Numbered from the stretch's first letter, positions 8,660 through 18,756 are shown. The stretch: 64,000 nucleotides of DNA from Berkiella sp963803015 (GCA_963803015.1 CAWDKV010000004.1:434001-498000); one strand, 5' to 3'. Numbers and translations: made by a program. Notes: generated by a model not told the origin, from the letters alone.

Positions 8660-10117
8660 ATGTTAGATTTTTTAAATAAATCGCCAGCAAAAAAAGAGTG
8701 TGTATCTTTTGATAAATTAGACAATGACTCAAAAAAATTACTACATTCTCTTGCCGCATTAAATATGCCAGAAGAAGCGGATTTTTATCCACTTTTGACC
8801 AATATGCTCCTAACTGAGATGTCAGAAGATGACGTCTTAGCCATAGCCTCTGAGCTTTTAAAAATCTCATTTCAAAAGCACCCTAATTTCTATGAAGTTT
8901 TCGTGAAGCCAAATACATTTTGCATAAGTTTAATGGCAACCTTATTACGAACAGATAAAGGACCATTTAATTTTGAGCATCGAAGACTCTTACTACAACA
9001 TGGCGGCGCAAGGGGTGCCGGTAGAAGGCTTGAAATGCTAAAATCTTCTTTCTTGCAAAGCAATAATTTCTTAGTCACTCTATTAACCCTTCTTTATTTT
9101 GAATTTTTACGCACTCCCTCGAGTAATGTGCCTAAACCGACGCAACAAGAAGCACCTAGTGTTTTCGTGGGACAAATTTTCAAATTAATTAAACAAAAGT
9201 TAGGTATGATCTTGACCGAGGCAGAAGGCTTCGACCATATGTTAAGCTCATACATTAAAGCTGAATTAGACGGCATCTATTCTGAGGGAGCGTTTAAACC
9301 ATTAGCTGAGAACTTAGCGTCTGCAATAGAGCTTAAATTAGATCATGGTGTCTTAATCGACTCTATGCAGAAGCTCAAAGCAGTTCATGAAAAGTGGACA
9401 TCTTTTGTCGATAAACAACTTCGCCCATTTCATGACAGGGTTGATGAGCTATCAAGTTTTATCGCCCACATGGCGCAACTTTTTCCAGCAAGTTCACCAA
9501 GACAAAAGAGTTTTAATAGCTTAAATGCTAAAATCAGAAATAAATACAGCGAAGTCATCGCTCTCCTTTCTAGCGACGATTTGGAATGTGATGAAGAGAC
9601 GCTTCATAGAATTATTACTAGCGCCAACATAAGCATCACAGAGTTACTCCAACCTGAATTAAACAAACCCATAGCAGGACAAACCCCTCTTCATCGTCTA
9701 GTGAAAGAAAAGCCTGCTAAAGAGCATGATAAACAACGAATGAAAAAGATGATAGGACGTCTTATCAAAGAAGGGGCTAATCTAAAAGAAGAAACGACCG
9801 TCTATGATCGCGGCATGGCCGCTGCTTTCAAAGACGCCCTATCCAATTTTCCTTGGATTGGTGCAATGGTTCACGCTTTTTTTTACAATCCGAAGCGCGA
9901 TGTTTATGGGATCAGTGCTTCCCCTGATGTGTTAAAGGAGGCATTAAAACAGCAAAAGGAAAAAGAGGCGCCTCCCCCACCCGAAGGATTTTTATCAAGT
10001 TTTAAACAGACGGTGTTTTTGCGATTTTCATCAAAGAAACCAGTCACACCTGTAACACCAGCCGCCGCGACTTCTGCTCAAGAACGGAGCAAATCAAGTT
10101 GTTTAGCACCGGTTTAA
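8660..10117 (+). CDS. Paralogue-array protein 2, unknown function, ankyrin-like C-terminal segment
   Basis: A very strong AGGAGG ribosome site precedes the ATG, and the gene starts 25 nt after member 1, so they are probably one transcript. The 485-residue protein has the shared N-terminal module (KLLHSLAALNM, then MSEDDVLAIASELLK). A long helical middle follows, and near residues 339-385 the clearest ankyrin-like unit of the family: GQTPLHRL, then RLIKEGANLKEET. The C-terminal ~70 residues are Pro/Ala/Ser-rich and probably disordered. I do not recognise a catalytic motif. Confidence 0.75.
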   Translation: MLDFLNKSPAKKECVSFDKLDNDSKKLLHSLAALNMPEEADFYPLLTNMLLTEMSEDDVLAIASELLKISFQKHPNFYEVFVKPNTFCISLMATLLRTDKGPFNFEHRRLLLQHGGARGAGRRLEMLKSSFLQSNNFLVTLLTLLYFEFLRTPSSNVPKPTQQEAPSVFVGQIFKLIKQKLGMILTEAEGFDHMLSSYIKAELDGIYSEGAFKPLAENLASAIELKLDHGVLIDSMQKLKAVHEKWTSFVDKQLRPFHDRVDELSSFIAHMAQLFPASSPRQKSFNSLNAKIRNKYSEVIALLSSDDLECDEETLHRIITSANISITELLQPELNKPIAGQTPLHRLVKEKPAKEHDKQRMKKMIGRLIKEGANLKEETTVYDRGMAAAFKDALSNFPWIGAMVHAFFYNPKRDVYGISASPDVLKEALKQQKEKEAPPPPEGFLSSFKQTVFLRFSSKKPVTPVTPAAATSAQERSKSSCLAPV

Positions 10118-10161
10118 TAGATTTTGAATCAATTTAAATGAAGCCTTACAAGGGGAAAAAT

Positions 10162-12135
10162 ATGAGTATAGAAAATGGACCAATTGGAAATAACAATCCT
10201 ATCCCAGCAGATAATTTAGAGAAAGCGTATCCTGCAGCTTTTGAAATCCTAAAAGAGCTAGCCGGATTCAATGATAAAGAGGGTTCTAATTATGCTACGG
10301 CATTGGCACAGAATTTAGTATATGAATTTAGAGAGGATCCAGAGTTAGATGAAACTGAACAATTAGAAGCTTTAGTCGGATATTTAATGCAATTTCGCTT
10401 TAATCACATTGTGGGGCGCAGCGCAGCGCTTGCGTTAAAAGAGCCTGATAATTTTGCAATCATTTTGCTACAAACCCTTTTTGAATTTGAAGATGAAGGT
10501 TTTATTATCGACGTTTCTGAGAGTGATGAAACACATGCGCTACGAAAATTGATCTTGGATATTCAACGAGAAGAAAATGTAAAGGAAAATATTGACAGCC
10601 TAAAGAAATTATTCACTAGTGCTTTCGAACAACCTCGCATCATTGCGCCACTCCTCCCTTTTTACCATGATTTCCTCCAGCAACCCGGCAAACGTGGCGA
10701 AAATAACGAAGCCAAAAAGAGCGTTTTTATTGAACTCTTTGCTTCTACTTTTATCGAAGAAATACTTGTTGGTCAAATCACGGAGGAAGATGACGCTGAT
10801 GAGTTGAAACTACTTACTGAAACCTTAAAATCATTAAGGAAAACCCAAGGTTTATATGACTCCTTGATTTCTAGTTTAGACAAAGCGTTGCCGCAGTACA
10901 AATTACCAACATTTTCTGCTGCCACACTTGCCTTACTTCACAAACAATATCATGCTTGCCAAGCTTATCTGACCTTAGAAAAAAATACTCAAGTATTAAT
11001 TGCCGATTGGTCTAATTATGTTAACACTTTTGGCTTACATTCTCCTTTGCGAGAATTATTCTCTCATTTTGTTTCGGATCTGGATGCGCAATTGGAATAT
11101 GTTACAGAAAAAATAGTAGGAGAATACCGATCTGCTGACGAGGTTTCAGCTTTTGTGACAGCGAATGAACAAGCGTTTGACAAATTGATTACGCCTTACG
11201 AAAAATTAATAGAAAAGCTAGATCCTTTTAGAGAACGTGCGCTCCAATTAGCCAAAATCTTTAAACAACTAGCCAGCGATTTCCCTGAAAAATCTCCACG
11301 TGATTATGAATATCAAGATCTTCGGGTAAGTGTGCTGGAAATACTAAGTGAATTGGAAAAAAATCTTGCACGGGAGATAAATGAAGCCAAAAATACTGCT
11401 GATATCAATAAGGCAAATCGCAAGCTAACATTATTAATCAAAGATGAAATGACAGCAGTTGTTGCAGGCCAAACACCTTTACAAAGAATTGCGGATCAAT
11501 TAGGTAAAACTATCGATCCTAAGAAAAAAGAAAAACTAGGTCTTTCTCTTGAAAGACTTAAAATGGAAGGTGCCGATCTGAGTGCATCAACAGAGCAATA
11601 TCGCAGCCGCGCAACCACCACTATACTAGGAGATGTCGCCTCTAGCCTGGTCAGATGGGCTCATCCTTTACGCCCTAGAAGTCGTAGTGCCGGTGAAATC
11701 GCAGCGATGCATGGTGCAAGTCCTGAAATGGTTGAAAAACTGACGCCGCGCCCACCTGAATTGCCAAAATCATCTGGATGGTCCTCGCGCATTAGTCCAA
11801 AAAACGTCTGGAAAACAGCTGGCTACTACTTCGCCATTCATCGACGATTAGCAGAACTTCTTAATAGTACGCTGCAATTTGTGCGTCTCCAAAAACGAAT
11901 CACACCTCCTGCTTCTTCTGCACCTCGCAACGCTGGATCTTTGCATCAATTATTAGAGGGCAGTGGCGCACCGCATAATACAACAACTGATGATGCCGCT
12001 TCTCAGCGCGCAACTACTGTTAATTTTGGAAAAGGGTCTCGAATGATATTGCCTGCGCCTAGGGCCTTACCAAGGGAAAGAGAAGCGGTAGCGGTAGCTG
12101 AAACGAAAAATAGAAAAGCTCTTGCGGCTCATTAG
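10162..12135 (+). CDS. Paralogue-array protein 3, unknown function
   Basis: The start is set at the ATG at 10162 because AAGGGG lies 6 nt upstream and the next paralogue begins the same way (MSI / MSV). The protein has 657 residues. It has the family N-terminal module (ILKELAGF, YATALAQNL), the central LLPFYHDFL block and a long helical middle. From about residue 435 comes the ankyrin-like GQTPLQRIADQLGK then LKMEGADLSA, followed at ~505 by the basic motif PRSRSAGEIAAMHGASP. The tail is low-complexity. It is collinear with and closely similar to member 4 over about 560 residues, indicating a more recent duplication. Confidence 0.78.
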   Translation: MSIENGPIGNNNPIPADNLEKAYPAAFEILKELAGFNDKEGSNYATALAQNLVYEFREDPELDETEQLEALVGYLMQFRFNHIVGRSAALALKEPDNFAIILLQTLFEFEDEGFIIDVSESDETHALRKLILDIQREENVKENIDSLKKLFTSAFEQPRIIAPLLPFYHDFLQQPGKRGENNEAKKSVFIELFASTFIEEILVGQITEEDDADELKLLTETLKSLRKTQGLYDSLISSLDKALPQYKLPTFSAATLALLHKQYHACQAYLTLEKNTQVLIADWSNYVNTFGLHSPLRELFSHFVSDLDAQLEYVTEKIVGEYRSADEVSAFVTANEQAFDKLITPYEKLIEKLDPFRERALQLAKIFKQLASDFPEKSPRDYEYQDLRVSVLEILSELEKNLAREINEAKNTADINKANRKLTLLIKDEMTAVVAGQTPLQRIADQLGKTIDPKKKEKLGLSLERLKMEGADLSASTEQYRSRATTTILGDVASSLVRWAHPLRPRSRSAGEIAAMHGASPEMVEKLTPRPPELPKSSGWSSRISPKNVWKTAGYYFAIHRRLAELLNSTLQFVRLQKRITPPASSAPRNAGSLHQLLEGSGAPHNTTTDDAASQRATTVNFGKGSRMILPAPRALPREREAVAVAETKNRKALAAH

Positions 12136-12184
12136 TTTTACTGTGGCTTAAAATGAGATTAAAAACAGAATATAAGGAAAAAAT

Positions 12185-14197
12185 ATGAGTGTAGCTGGAC
12201 CAACAAGCCCAAAATTATCTGTTGTTACTGACAATTTAAATATAGAACAAACATCCGTTTTTAAAATTTTGCAGGAATTAGCCATATTTGCTGACAAAAA
12301 CAAACGTGAGTATATCACCGCTTTAGCACAAAATTTGATGTATGAATTACGTGGAGACGCAGCTTCTGACGAAGCCACTCAATTCGAAGCACTTGCCGGC
12401 TATTTAACGCGATTACGCTTTGATTTGGTTGGGGGAAATGTTACTCTGGCGTTGCGAAATCCCGAGTATTTTACTCGTATTCTTGTGCAGACCATTTTTA
12501 CGGATTCATGCTTCGTTATTGATACAACAGACGATAAAGAAAAAGAAAATCTGCGTAAATTAATTCTCGATATCCAGAGCGCAAGCGCAGACAAAAGAGC
12601 ATCTCTTGTAGCTGATTTAAAAAAACTATTTGAGATCAGTTTTTCTCATCCTCGCTTAATTGCAACTTTATTACCTTTTTATGATGCTTTTCTGAGATTG
12701 CCAAAAACTTCCCCAACAGAACCTGATCTTGACGCTAAAAAGAAATCCTTTATTGGGCAAATTTCTTTCTCCTTTGTTGAAAGCGCACTGGTCAATGCCA
12801 TCAGAAAACCTGATCCTGAAGAGTTAAAAACACTTGGCAATATTCTAAGAACTTTACGCAAAGAGGGTTTACTAGATTCTTTAATCGTCAATTTAGACCT
12901 GGCGCTAATTAACTATAAGCCCGTCTCTATTTCTGCTGAAACGCTTTTATCTGTAGAACAACTCTATAGTGCTTATCAAGAGCATCTTAACGTGGAAAAA
13001 CAGATATTACTAGAAATAAATCAGTGGACTGATTATGCTAACACTTTTGAGATTCTTTCGCCATTGCGTAAATTAATTTTACAATTGGTAAGTGATATTA
13101 AAGAAGAATCTACTTATCTTCTTAAAAAGATGACAGAGCAGACTCATAGATCTGATGAAGCTTTAATTAGAATTTCTAGCACGCGCAAAGCAATCACCGA
13201 CATGATTACGCCTTTTAATGCGTTAAAGACGAGATTTGAACCTTTTAGGGAACGTGCGCTGCAATTAGCCAAAGTCTTCAAACAGTTAGGCCAGAATTTC
13301 CCTGAAAAATCTCAAGAACATAAGAACTATAATCAGCTTATTATAGACACCCTGACCATATTAACTGACTTGGAAAGAAACATATCTCTTCAAGATCTTA
13401 GAATAGTGCAAAATTATCTTCCACTTATAGAAGCCGCTCAAGCACAATTGACGGACTTAATCCGGGAAGAGATTAATTTTGAAATTGCAGGTCTAACGCC
13501 CATGCAAAGAATTGCTGATCAATTGGGTAAGGTAAAAGATCCTGATCAAAGAAAAAAATTAGAGATCTCTCTTCTAAGATTGCAAGCTGAAGGGGCTGAT
13601 ATTGCTGCGAAGACTAATAAATATCGAGCAAGAGCCGCGACAACGGCATTAGGAGACGTGCCTTCTAACTTGTTTTCCTTAAAAAATCCTTTGCTACCCA
13701 GAAGTCGCAGTGCTGGAGAAATCGCAGCGATGCACGGTGCAAGCCCTGCTGTGCTTGAAAAGCTGAGTCCGCGCGCTCAATTGGAGCCATCTGATCTCAA
13801 AGCTAAAGAACATAAAAAGCCGCAATCAGGTGCAGCTTGGATCCGGACCAGCCCAAAGGAAGTATTTGACACTGTTAAATATTATATAGGTTGGAACAGA
13901 GTCGCCCATCTTATCGAGAGCGCTATAGGCTCCGCCCAATCTATCATGGGAAGAGCTCCTAAAATTCAGCCTAAACTACCAGTTGATGACCTAGAAGAGA
14001 ATGCTAAGAGATCGCAATTGTTGGTGGATCATGGATATACCGCTCTCACGCCTTTCGCTAAGGCTGCGCGCGAAAAAGCTGATGCTGCACGCCGACAATC
14101 AGCTGCAGCCGCTCCTGCTCCATTAAGAACAGGAGTCGATACTCCTGAAAAGCTTGAGAGGGATACTCCCCCTGCACAGCGAGCAACAGTATATTAG
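12185..14197 (+). CDS. Paralogue-array protein 4, unknown function (close relative of protein 3)
   Basis: An AAGGAAAAAAT ribosome site precedes the ATG; the gap from member 3 is 49 nt. The 670-residue protein repeats the architecture of member 3 position by position. It has an N-terminal helical module (YITALAQNLMYELRGD), LLPFYDAFL, a helical middle with FRERALQLAKVFKQL, and the ankyrin-like segment from ~435 (GLTPMQRIADQLGK). The PRSRSAGEIAAMHGASP motif is at ~505. The last ~60 residues are Ala/Pro-rich and differ from member 3. No known domain, signal peptide or membrane segment is seen. Confidence 0.78.
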   Translation: MSVAGPTSPKLSVVTDNLNIEQTSVFKILQELAIFADKNKREYITALAQNLMYELRGDAASDEATQFEALAGYLTRLRFDLVGGNVTLALRNPEYFTRILVQTIFTDSCFVIDTTDDKEKENLRKLILDIQSASADKRASLVADLKKLFEISFSHPRLIATLLPFYDAFLRLPKTSPTEPDLDAKKKSFIGQISFSFVESALVNAIRKPDPEELKTLGNILRTLRKEGLLDSLIVNLDLALINYKPVSISAETLLSVEQLYSAYQEHLNVEKQILLEINQWTDYANTFEILSPLRKLILQLVSDIKEESTYLLKKMTEQTHRSDEALIRISSTRKAITDMITPFNALKTRFEPFRERALQLAKVFKQLGQNFPEKSQEHKNYNQLIIDTLTILTDLERNISLQDLRIVQNYLPLIEAAQAQLTDLIREEINFEIAGLTPMQRIADQLGKVKDPDQRKKLEISLLRLQAEGADIAAKTNKYRARAATTALGDVPSNLFSLKNPLLPRSRSAGEIAAMHGASPAVLEKLSPRAQLEPSDLKAKEHKKPQSGAAWIRTSPKEVFDTVKYYIGWNRVAHLIESAIGSAQSIMGRAPKIQPKLPVDDLEENAKRSQLLVDHGYTALTPFAKAAREKADAARRQSAAAAPAPLRTGVDTPEKLERDTPPAQRATVY

Positions 14198-14213
14198 ATT
14201 AAGCGAGACAATA

Positions 14214-14234
14214 GGGCGAACACTGCGTTCGCCC
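14214..14234. terminator. Hairpin between convergent array genes 4 and 5
   Basis: A perfect 8-bp stem, GGGCGAAC with GTTCGCCC around a 5-nt loop, lies between the converging stops. It is followed on the plus strand by a T-rich but interrupted tract, so it is a plausible, not a textbook, terminator. Confidence 0.55.
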
Positions 14235-14260
14235 CGTTCGCTCTATATATTCTTTTCAGA

Positions 14261-16042
14261 CTATAACCGGGTTCTGCCTCTTACTCTTAAAGCCACCCTT
14301 GCATTAGGGTGACTCACATCATGCCCTGGAAGAGTCTCTTTTTCCTGGTTTTTAATATCACTGGCAGCATCTTCGATATCACTATCCGATGAGTCAACTG
14401 CTGAAGAACCACTTCCAGCATCCATACTAACAGCAAAACTAGTTGTTAAGTTTAGATCCGATCGAGAAGAAGATAAGAAGCTAGCCGTTCTTAAGGTGCT
14501 CGGTCTCACGCTAGGCAACCATGCTGTTGTATTTTTTCCCCTTTCTTTTGTCTCAAGCAAATGTTCCACCTGTCCTACTGGGGCATGGTTCGAAAGTGTC
14601 ACATCAAATTTTTTGCTATTTGCACTACCGGCAGCGGCTTCTGCAGCTGCTAACACCTCCATAAGTTGCCTATTCCCTACTTTTTCGGCCAAATCTTTAG
14701 CAGTCAGAGATTGTGCTGCGGTACTTAATTTTCCTTTGGTAAGATTAGCAAACACCTTTCTTACTGAACTCGCATTACTTCCTTCATAGCTTTCTGTTGT
14801 TGCTTTGACATTCACACCCAGTTCAATTAATAGTTTAACTTGCATGACAAGCTCTTCTATTTCCCTAGGGTTATCCGTCTTTTTACTTACTAAGCGCTGT
14901 AACAGCGTGAGTCCCTCGGTATAAGCATTAAGATAAGTGATGACAGTTTGATCCAATGCTAATTTTAGTTCAGCCGTGATTAATTTTAAGCCATTAAAAT
15001 CCAAACGTGTAGGTGCCAACACTAGCAAATTTAACTGATGATTAAAAACCTCTAATGCTTCTTTCATCGTTTTAGCACGTAATTTGAAATATTCTTTGGT
15101 TGCAGGCGAGTGAGCAGGATTATGCGCTAAATGGGTAAACATTTCAGCGAGCAACCCCGTTCGCCGCAAAGTATCCATCATTTCATTGGCATAATAGCTT
15201 CGGCACGCTTCAAAAACTTGACTTAAGGTAGTCAACGTTTGGGGAGGCAACGGTGTTGTTTGATAATTTGCAGATGCGGCCTCGAGCGTATTTAATAAAG
15301 AACCCCATAATTTATCTTTTTGAGTGGCTAACTCTTTTAAAGCAATATTGAATTTCTGAGTTTTTTCGCTTTGTTCTAGAAGCTCATCCTTAGCGCAAGC
15401 CTCTCTCAATGTGGATTGCAGAGGGGTTGTAAAAAAAGAAAAGGAAAAATGACCAATAAACGCTTGTTGCATACCTGCTTTACTTACCGCTTCAGCATTG
15501 CCTACATAAGCGCAATAAAATGGGAGTAACAAGGTTACGACCGCTGGGGGTATTGTCGCCAGCTTTACAGCAATATCATCTGATGACCCACTTAGTACTG
15601 AGCCCACACTAAAACTACTCAAGGTACTCTCAGTTGAATTACCACGCTCTCTTGAACGAGGTGTCAACGAAATGCCAGTTGCAATACCAAGTAACTCTAA
15701 GACTTTATCATTCGGATCAAAGGGATAACCTATTTTATGCAAAACCGCATAGGCTATTTGGTGGGCGAAGAATTCAGAGTTGCGAAATACCATTGCTGCA
15801 TTTTGGCCCTCTATGGAAAAACGCCGTTCGAGAATCACACTTGCCAAAGCAGCAACCTGTTCAAGGCTCAAGGTATCAACCAGCATTTTGGATAAGATTT
15901 GGCTAAAAGGCTTTTCTTGCTTGTCATTCATAGTTGCAAGCAGTGTAAATATATCTAACACTTCTTGCGATGCATTCTGAGGTAGGGTTGGTAATACTAT
16001 TTTAGGACTTCCCATCAAAGCTAATTTTAATGTTGATAGCAT
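14261..16042 (-). CDS. Paralogue-array protein 5 (inverted member), ankyrin-like segment
   Basis: This is the only array member on the minus strand. A GGGGAAATT ribosome site precedes the ATG. The 593-residue protein carries the family module (ILSKMLVDTLSLEQVAALAS, then RRFSIEG and MVFRNSEFF) and the central LLLPFYCAYV block. A Ser-rich insertion sits at about residues 125-156. A diverged ankyrin-like unit (GLTLLQRL, then LLIELGVNVKATTE) is followed by DLAEKVGNRQLMEVLAAAEA, which looks like the second half of another ankyrin repeat. The Ser/Asp-rich C terminus is probably disordered. Its MVFRN motif pairs it most closely with member 8. Confidence 0.75.
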   Translation of the reverse strand: MLSTLKLALMGSPKIVLPTLPQNASQEVLDIFTLLATMNDKQEKPFSQILSKMLVDTLSLEQVAALASVILERRFSIEGQNAAMVFRNSEFFAHQIAYAVLHKIGYPFDPNDKVLELLGIATGISLTPRSRERGNSTESTLSSFSVGSVLSGSSDDIAVKLATIPPAVVTLLLPFYCAYVGNAEAVSKAGMQQAFIGHFSFSFFTTPLQSTLREACAKDELLEQSEKTQKFNIALKELATQKDKLWGSLLNTLEAASANYQTTPLPPQTLTTLSQVFEACRSYYANEMMDTLRRTGLLAEMFTHLAHNPAHSPATKEYFKLRAKTMKEALEVFNHQLNLLVLAPTRLDFNGLKLITAELKLALDQTVITYLNAYTEGLTLLQRLVSKKTDNPREIEELVMQVKLLIELGVNVKATTESYEGSNASSVRKVFANLTKGKLSTAAQSLTAKDLAEKVGNRQLMEVLAAAEAAAGSANSKKFDVTLSNHAPVGQVEHLLETKERGKNTTAWLPSVRPSTLRTASFLSSSRSDLNLTTSFAVSMDAGSGSSAVDSSDSDIEDAASDIKNQEKETLPGHDVSHPNARVALRVRGRTRL

Positions 16043-16253
16043 AATTTCCCCAACTGATTAAATAGGTGCCATATGCTATAGGTCTTTTATATTAATGTAT
16101 ATACACGCATTTGAAAAAAAGCTCCCTTTTTGTTTGAATTCAAAGTAGCGGTAGATTTATTTATTTCAATTGCTGTCTCAGCACAAAAATAGTGATAATA
16201 TTTCCGACACTAAAAAATACGCATTTTATTTCCGACTAAGGGGCTATAGCGAC

Positions 16254-17240
16254 ATGACTATCCTAAGTGATTTAGTCAATTCTAAAGATAAGCCTAAACA
16301 ACAACTCGAATTTATAGCACAATCTTTTTATAACAATTTAAGTCAGCGAGAAGTTATCACCCTAACAGGTATATTGCTGCGACTGGTTTACCACGCCGCT
16401 GAAAAAAATACTTTCAAAATTTTTACAGAAAATGATTTACCGCACGTTTTGTTGATCCACGTTTTGCAAAATGTCTCTTTTCCCGTACTGCAACAAAGCA
16501 AAGGGGGGTTTGTACAAAGTATTTTGCAAGCTTACCACCTTGAACAAAATCTACTTGATAAAAAGCAAGAAGTCTTACGCAATCAAGTACTCGCCAATCA
16601 ATTTGAGCTCGATTTAAAGTATCAAGAGATTGAGATGGCAACCTCGACAGCAACGCCAAGAGAAGGCAAACAAACACTTGCAAAATTTAAAATGAAATAT
16701 AAAATTGCGAAAAAAGCACTCAAGCTTTCGCAGTTGAATTTATTGCAAACGCTTTCGCAGCTTGCCGCTTTAAAACAAAAAATCAAAGAATCACTCAGAC
16801 AGGCCGATGACATGTTGATGATCTTACTTGCTCCTTTATATGATGAATGCCACAAGAAAAATACTAAACATGCACAACAAATCTTTTTTTATTTTCTTAT
16901 CCACCTCATCAGCTATCAAGCCGAGTTAAATCAAGTGTGTCCCAAAGCTGCGCTACCTCTTATTCAGGATTATTTAAAAATAATAATGAAATTTCCAGAT
17001 AAAATTTTTGCGCCATTTTTAATCCGTTTAAAAGAAGCCATGGCAACAAATCAACTTGTCTATTTAAATCAAGAAACCATGGCAAAAATAAAAGAGATTT
17101 TTGAAAAAAGCCAAACTCTCGACAATCAGGGGGTTCAAAAGACCATTGCCAAAATGCCCGCCAAACGAAAAGGTGGAACAATCTTTAAAGAGCTCTTTTG
17201 GAGCAATTTTCTAACAAAAAGAAATGCCCTTTATAATTAA
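16254..17240 (+). CDS. Paralogue-array protein 6, short form, unknown function
   Basis: I set the start at the ATG at 16254, preceded by AAGGGG; an in-frame upstream extension to 16170 has no ribosome site and no similarity to the paralogues. The 328-residue protein keeps the N-terminal module (LSQREVITLTGILLRLVYHA) and the LLAPLYDECHKK block. A coiled-coil-like insert (ATPREGKQTLAKFKMKYKI and following) lies between them. It lacks the ankyrin-like segment and the low-complexity tail, so it is either a short family form or a truncated copy. The next gene starts 20 nt downstream. Confidence 0.7.
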   Translation: MTILSDLVNSKDKPKQQLEFIAQSFYNNLSQREVITLTGILLRLVYHAAEKNTFKIFTENDLPHVLLIHVLQNVSFPVLQQSKGGFVQSILQAYHLEQNLLDKKQEVLRNQVLANQFELDLKYQEIEMATSTATPREGKQTLAKFKMKYKIAKKALKLSQLNLLQTLSQLAALKQKIKESLRQADDMLMILLAPLYDECHKKNTKHAQQIFFYFLIHLISYQAELNQVCPKAALPLIQDYLKIIMKFPDKIFAPFLIRLKEAMATNQLVYLNQETMAKIKEIFEKSQTLDNQGVQKTIAKMPAKRKGGTIFKELFWSNFLTKRNALYN

Positions 17241-17260
17241 AAGAATAGCAAGGTTAAAAA

Positions 17261-18736
17261 ATGACAGTAAAGTCAACGTTATTAACGAAAGACGCTGATC
17301 CAGCGCTTCACATTCTGCGAAAATTGGCCACGAAAGAACCCAACACCTCTCCTCTCTTCAATGCGTTGTTGAGCTCGCAATTGCACTCTCGATTATCAAA
17401 AAGGGAAACGATGGTTATTGCCAGCGAGATGACGCTTTCTCGCTTTCGTCAACATGGCAGTTTAAAAGACATGTTTGCCAATCGTGATGATTTTACTAAT
17501 TCTTTTTTACTGCAACTTATCAGAACAACAGCGTTTCCTGCTGAAGATTTACGCCAATTTTTTGATACTGTGTTACATGCCCAAGGATTAGATGCTTACG
17601 CGCTAAGTGCGAAACAGCAATATCAACAAGCACGGGCGCAATTAGAATCTGTTCTCATGACTTTGACTCCCCAAAAGGGACAATCGTCTCTTGCACAAGC
17701 GGGTCAAGCGCAAATCGCACTCACAACTACTTTATCAACTATTAAAACAGCAAAAGCAAAATTAGCGCGATCTTTTAGCAGCATTCCTAAAGACTTCGTG
17801 TTTTTATTACTTCCGCTTTATCGACAATGGGTTAAAACCGTAGGCAATGCCCCCAAAGCAAAACGCAGCTTTTTAAATGCGATTTCTTGGGCCTTAATTG
17901 AAAGACAGATTTCGAGTTTAGTGCTACCAAAAGAAGCCAAAACCAAAAGGATCCAGGCTTTAAGAACTTATTTAAAAACTTCCGGCATGTTAGATAAGAT
18001 ATGGCTTGCTCTCAAACTTGCAAACTTGAGTTTTGGGCAACAAGCACCCAACAAAGGGACGCTCAATCATGTTGCGACTATTTATCATGAATGCGAAGCC
18101 CTTTTCACAGAATTTAAGCTGTTGCAATCAAGAGTCCAAAACACCATTGATTTATGCCAACGCTTGGCGAAAGAGCTTTATGCTAAAGATCCTGGCCACG
18201 CTAGAATTCTTGTGCAGCACACTGTCAACATCCACTCGCAGTATATAGCCTGCACAAAATATATGGGCTCATCCATTCTAACGCTTTCTCAAGCGCAGAG
18301 AAAAATTGATAATATTCATGGTAGCATGGATGAAATCATGTCTGCCATTCTCATGCATAAATCCAACAATTATTCCCGCAAATTCTTGCAGGGCATGACG
18401 GATTTTGCACAACGCATCATACAAAAACGTTGGATTGAAGCACTACGTTGCTTATTTATCGCCCCCTTGCGCGATGCCAAAGAGTTAGCTGTTTTGTCTA
18501 AGAATCAAATACTTGTGCAAGATTTAACCGCTCAAGATGCAACATTACAAGCAAGAGAAATGCCATCTCAACAATCTCAATCTGATACAGGAAATACTTC
18601 GAATGTGGTCAATCTATTTGACCGTGCTGTGGTTCTGGAAACACAATTTTCTCAATCAAAGAAAACCATTGCAAAAGATCAAGACAATCAACAATCCAAA
18701 GAGGCAGCAGTTTTCGCCCCTAAATTTAAAACCTAA
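17261..18736 (+). CDS. Paralogue-array protein 7, unknown function
   Basis: AAGG and a 7-nt spacer precede the ATG. The 491-residue protein has the family module (ILRKLATKE, then LSKRETMVIASEMTLSRFRQ and DMFANRDDFTNSFLL). A helical insert with TLTPQKGQSSLAQAGQAQ is comparable to the ATPREGKQTLAKFK insert of member 6, so 6 and 7 form a sub-pair. The central LLLPLYRQWV block follows. There is no clear ankyrin-like segment; the Gln/Ser-rich C terminus is probably disordered. Spacing to both neighbours is about 20 nt, consistent with a 6-7-8 operon. Confidence 0.72.
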   Translation: MTVKSTLLTKDADPALHILRKLATKEPNTSPLFNALLSSQLHSRLSKRETMVIASEMTLSRFRQHGSLKDMFANRDDFTNSFLLQLIRTTAFPAEDLRQFFDTVLHAQGLDAYALSAKQQYQQARAQLESVLMTLTPQKGQSSLAQAGQAQIALTTTLSTIKTAKAKLARSFSSIPKDFVFLLLPLYRQWVKTVGNAPKAKRSFLNAISWALIERQISSLVLPKEAKTKRIQALRTYLKTSGMLDKIWLALKLANLSFGQQAPNKGTLNHVATIYHECEALFTEFKLLQSRVQNTIDLCQRLAKELYAKDPGHARILVQHTVNIHSQYIACTKYMGSSILTLSQAQRKIDNIHGSMDEIMSAILMHKSNNYSRKFLQGMTDFAQRIIQKRWIEALRCLFIAPLRDAKELAVLSKNQILVQDLTAQDATLQAREMPSQQSQSDTGNTSNVVNLFDRAVVLETQFSQSKKTIAKDQDNQQSKEAAVFAPKFKT

Positions 18737-18756
18737 AACAAGAAAAGGGGAACGCT

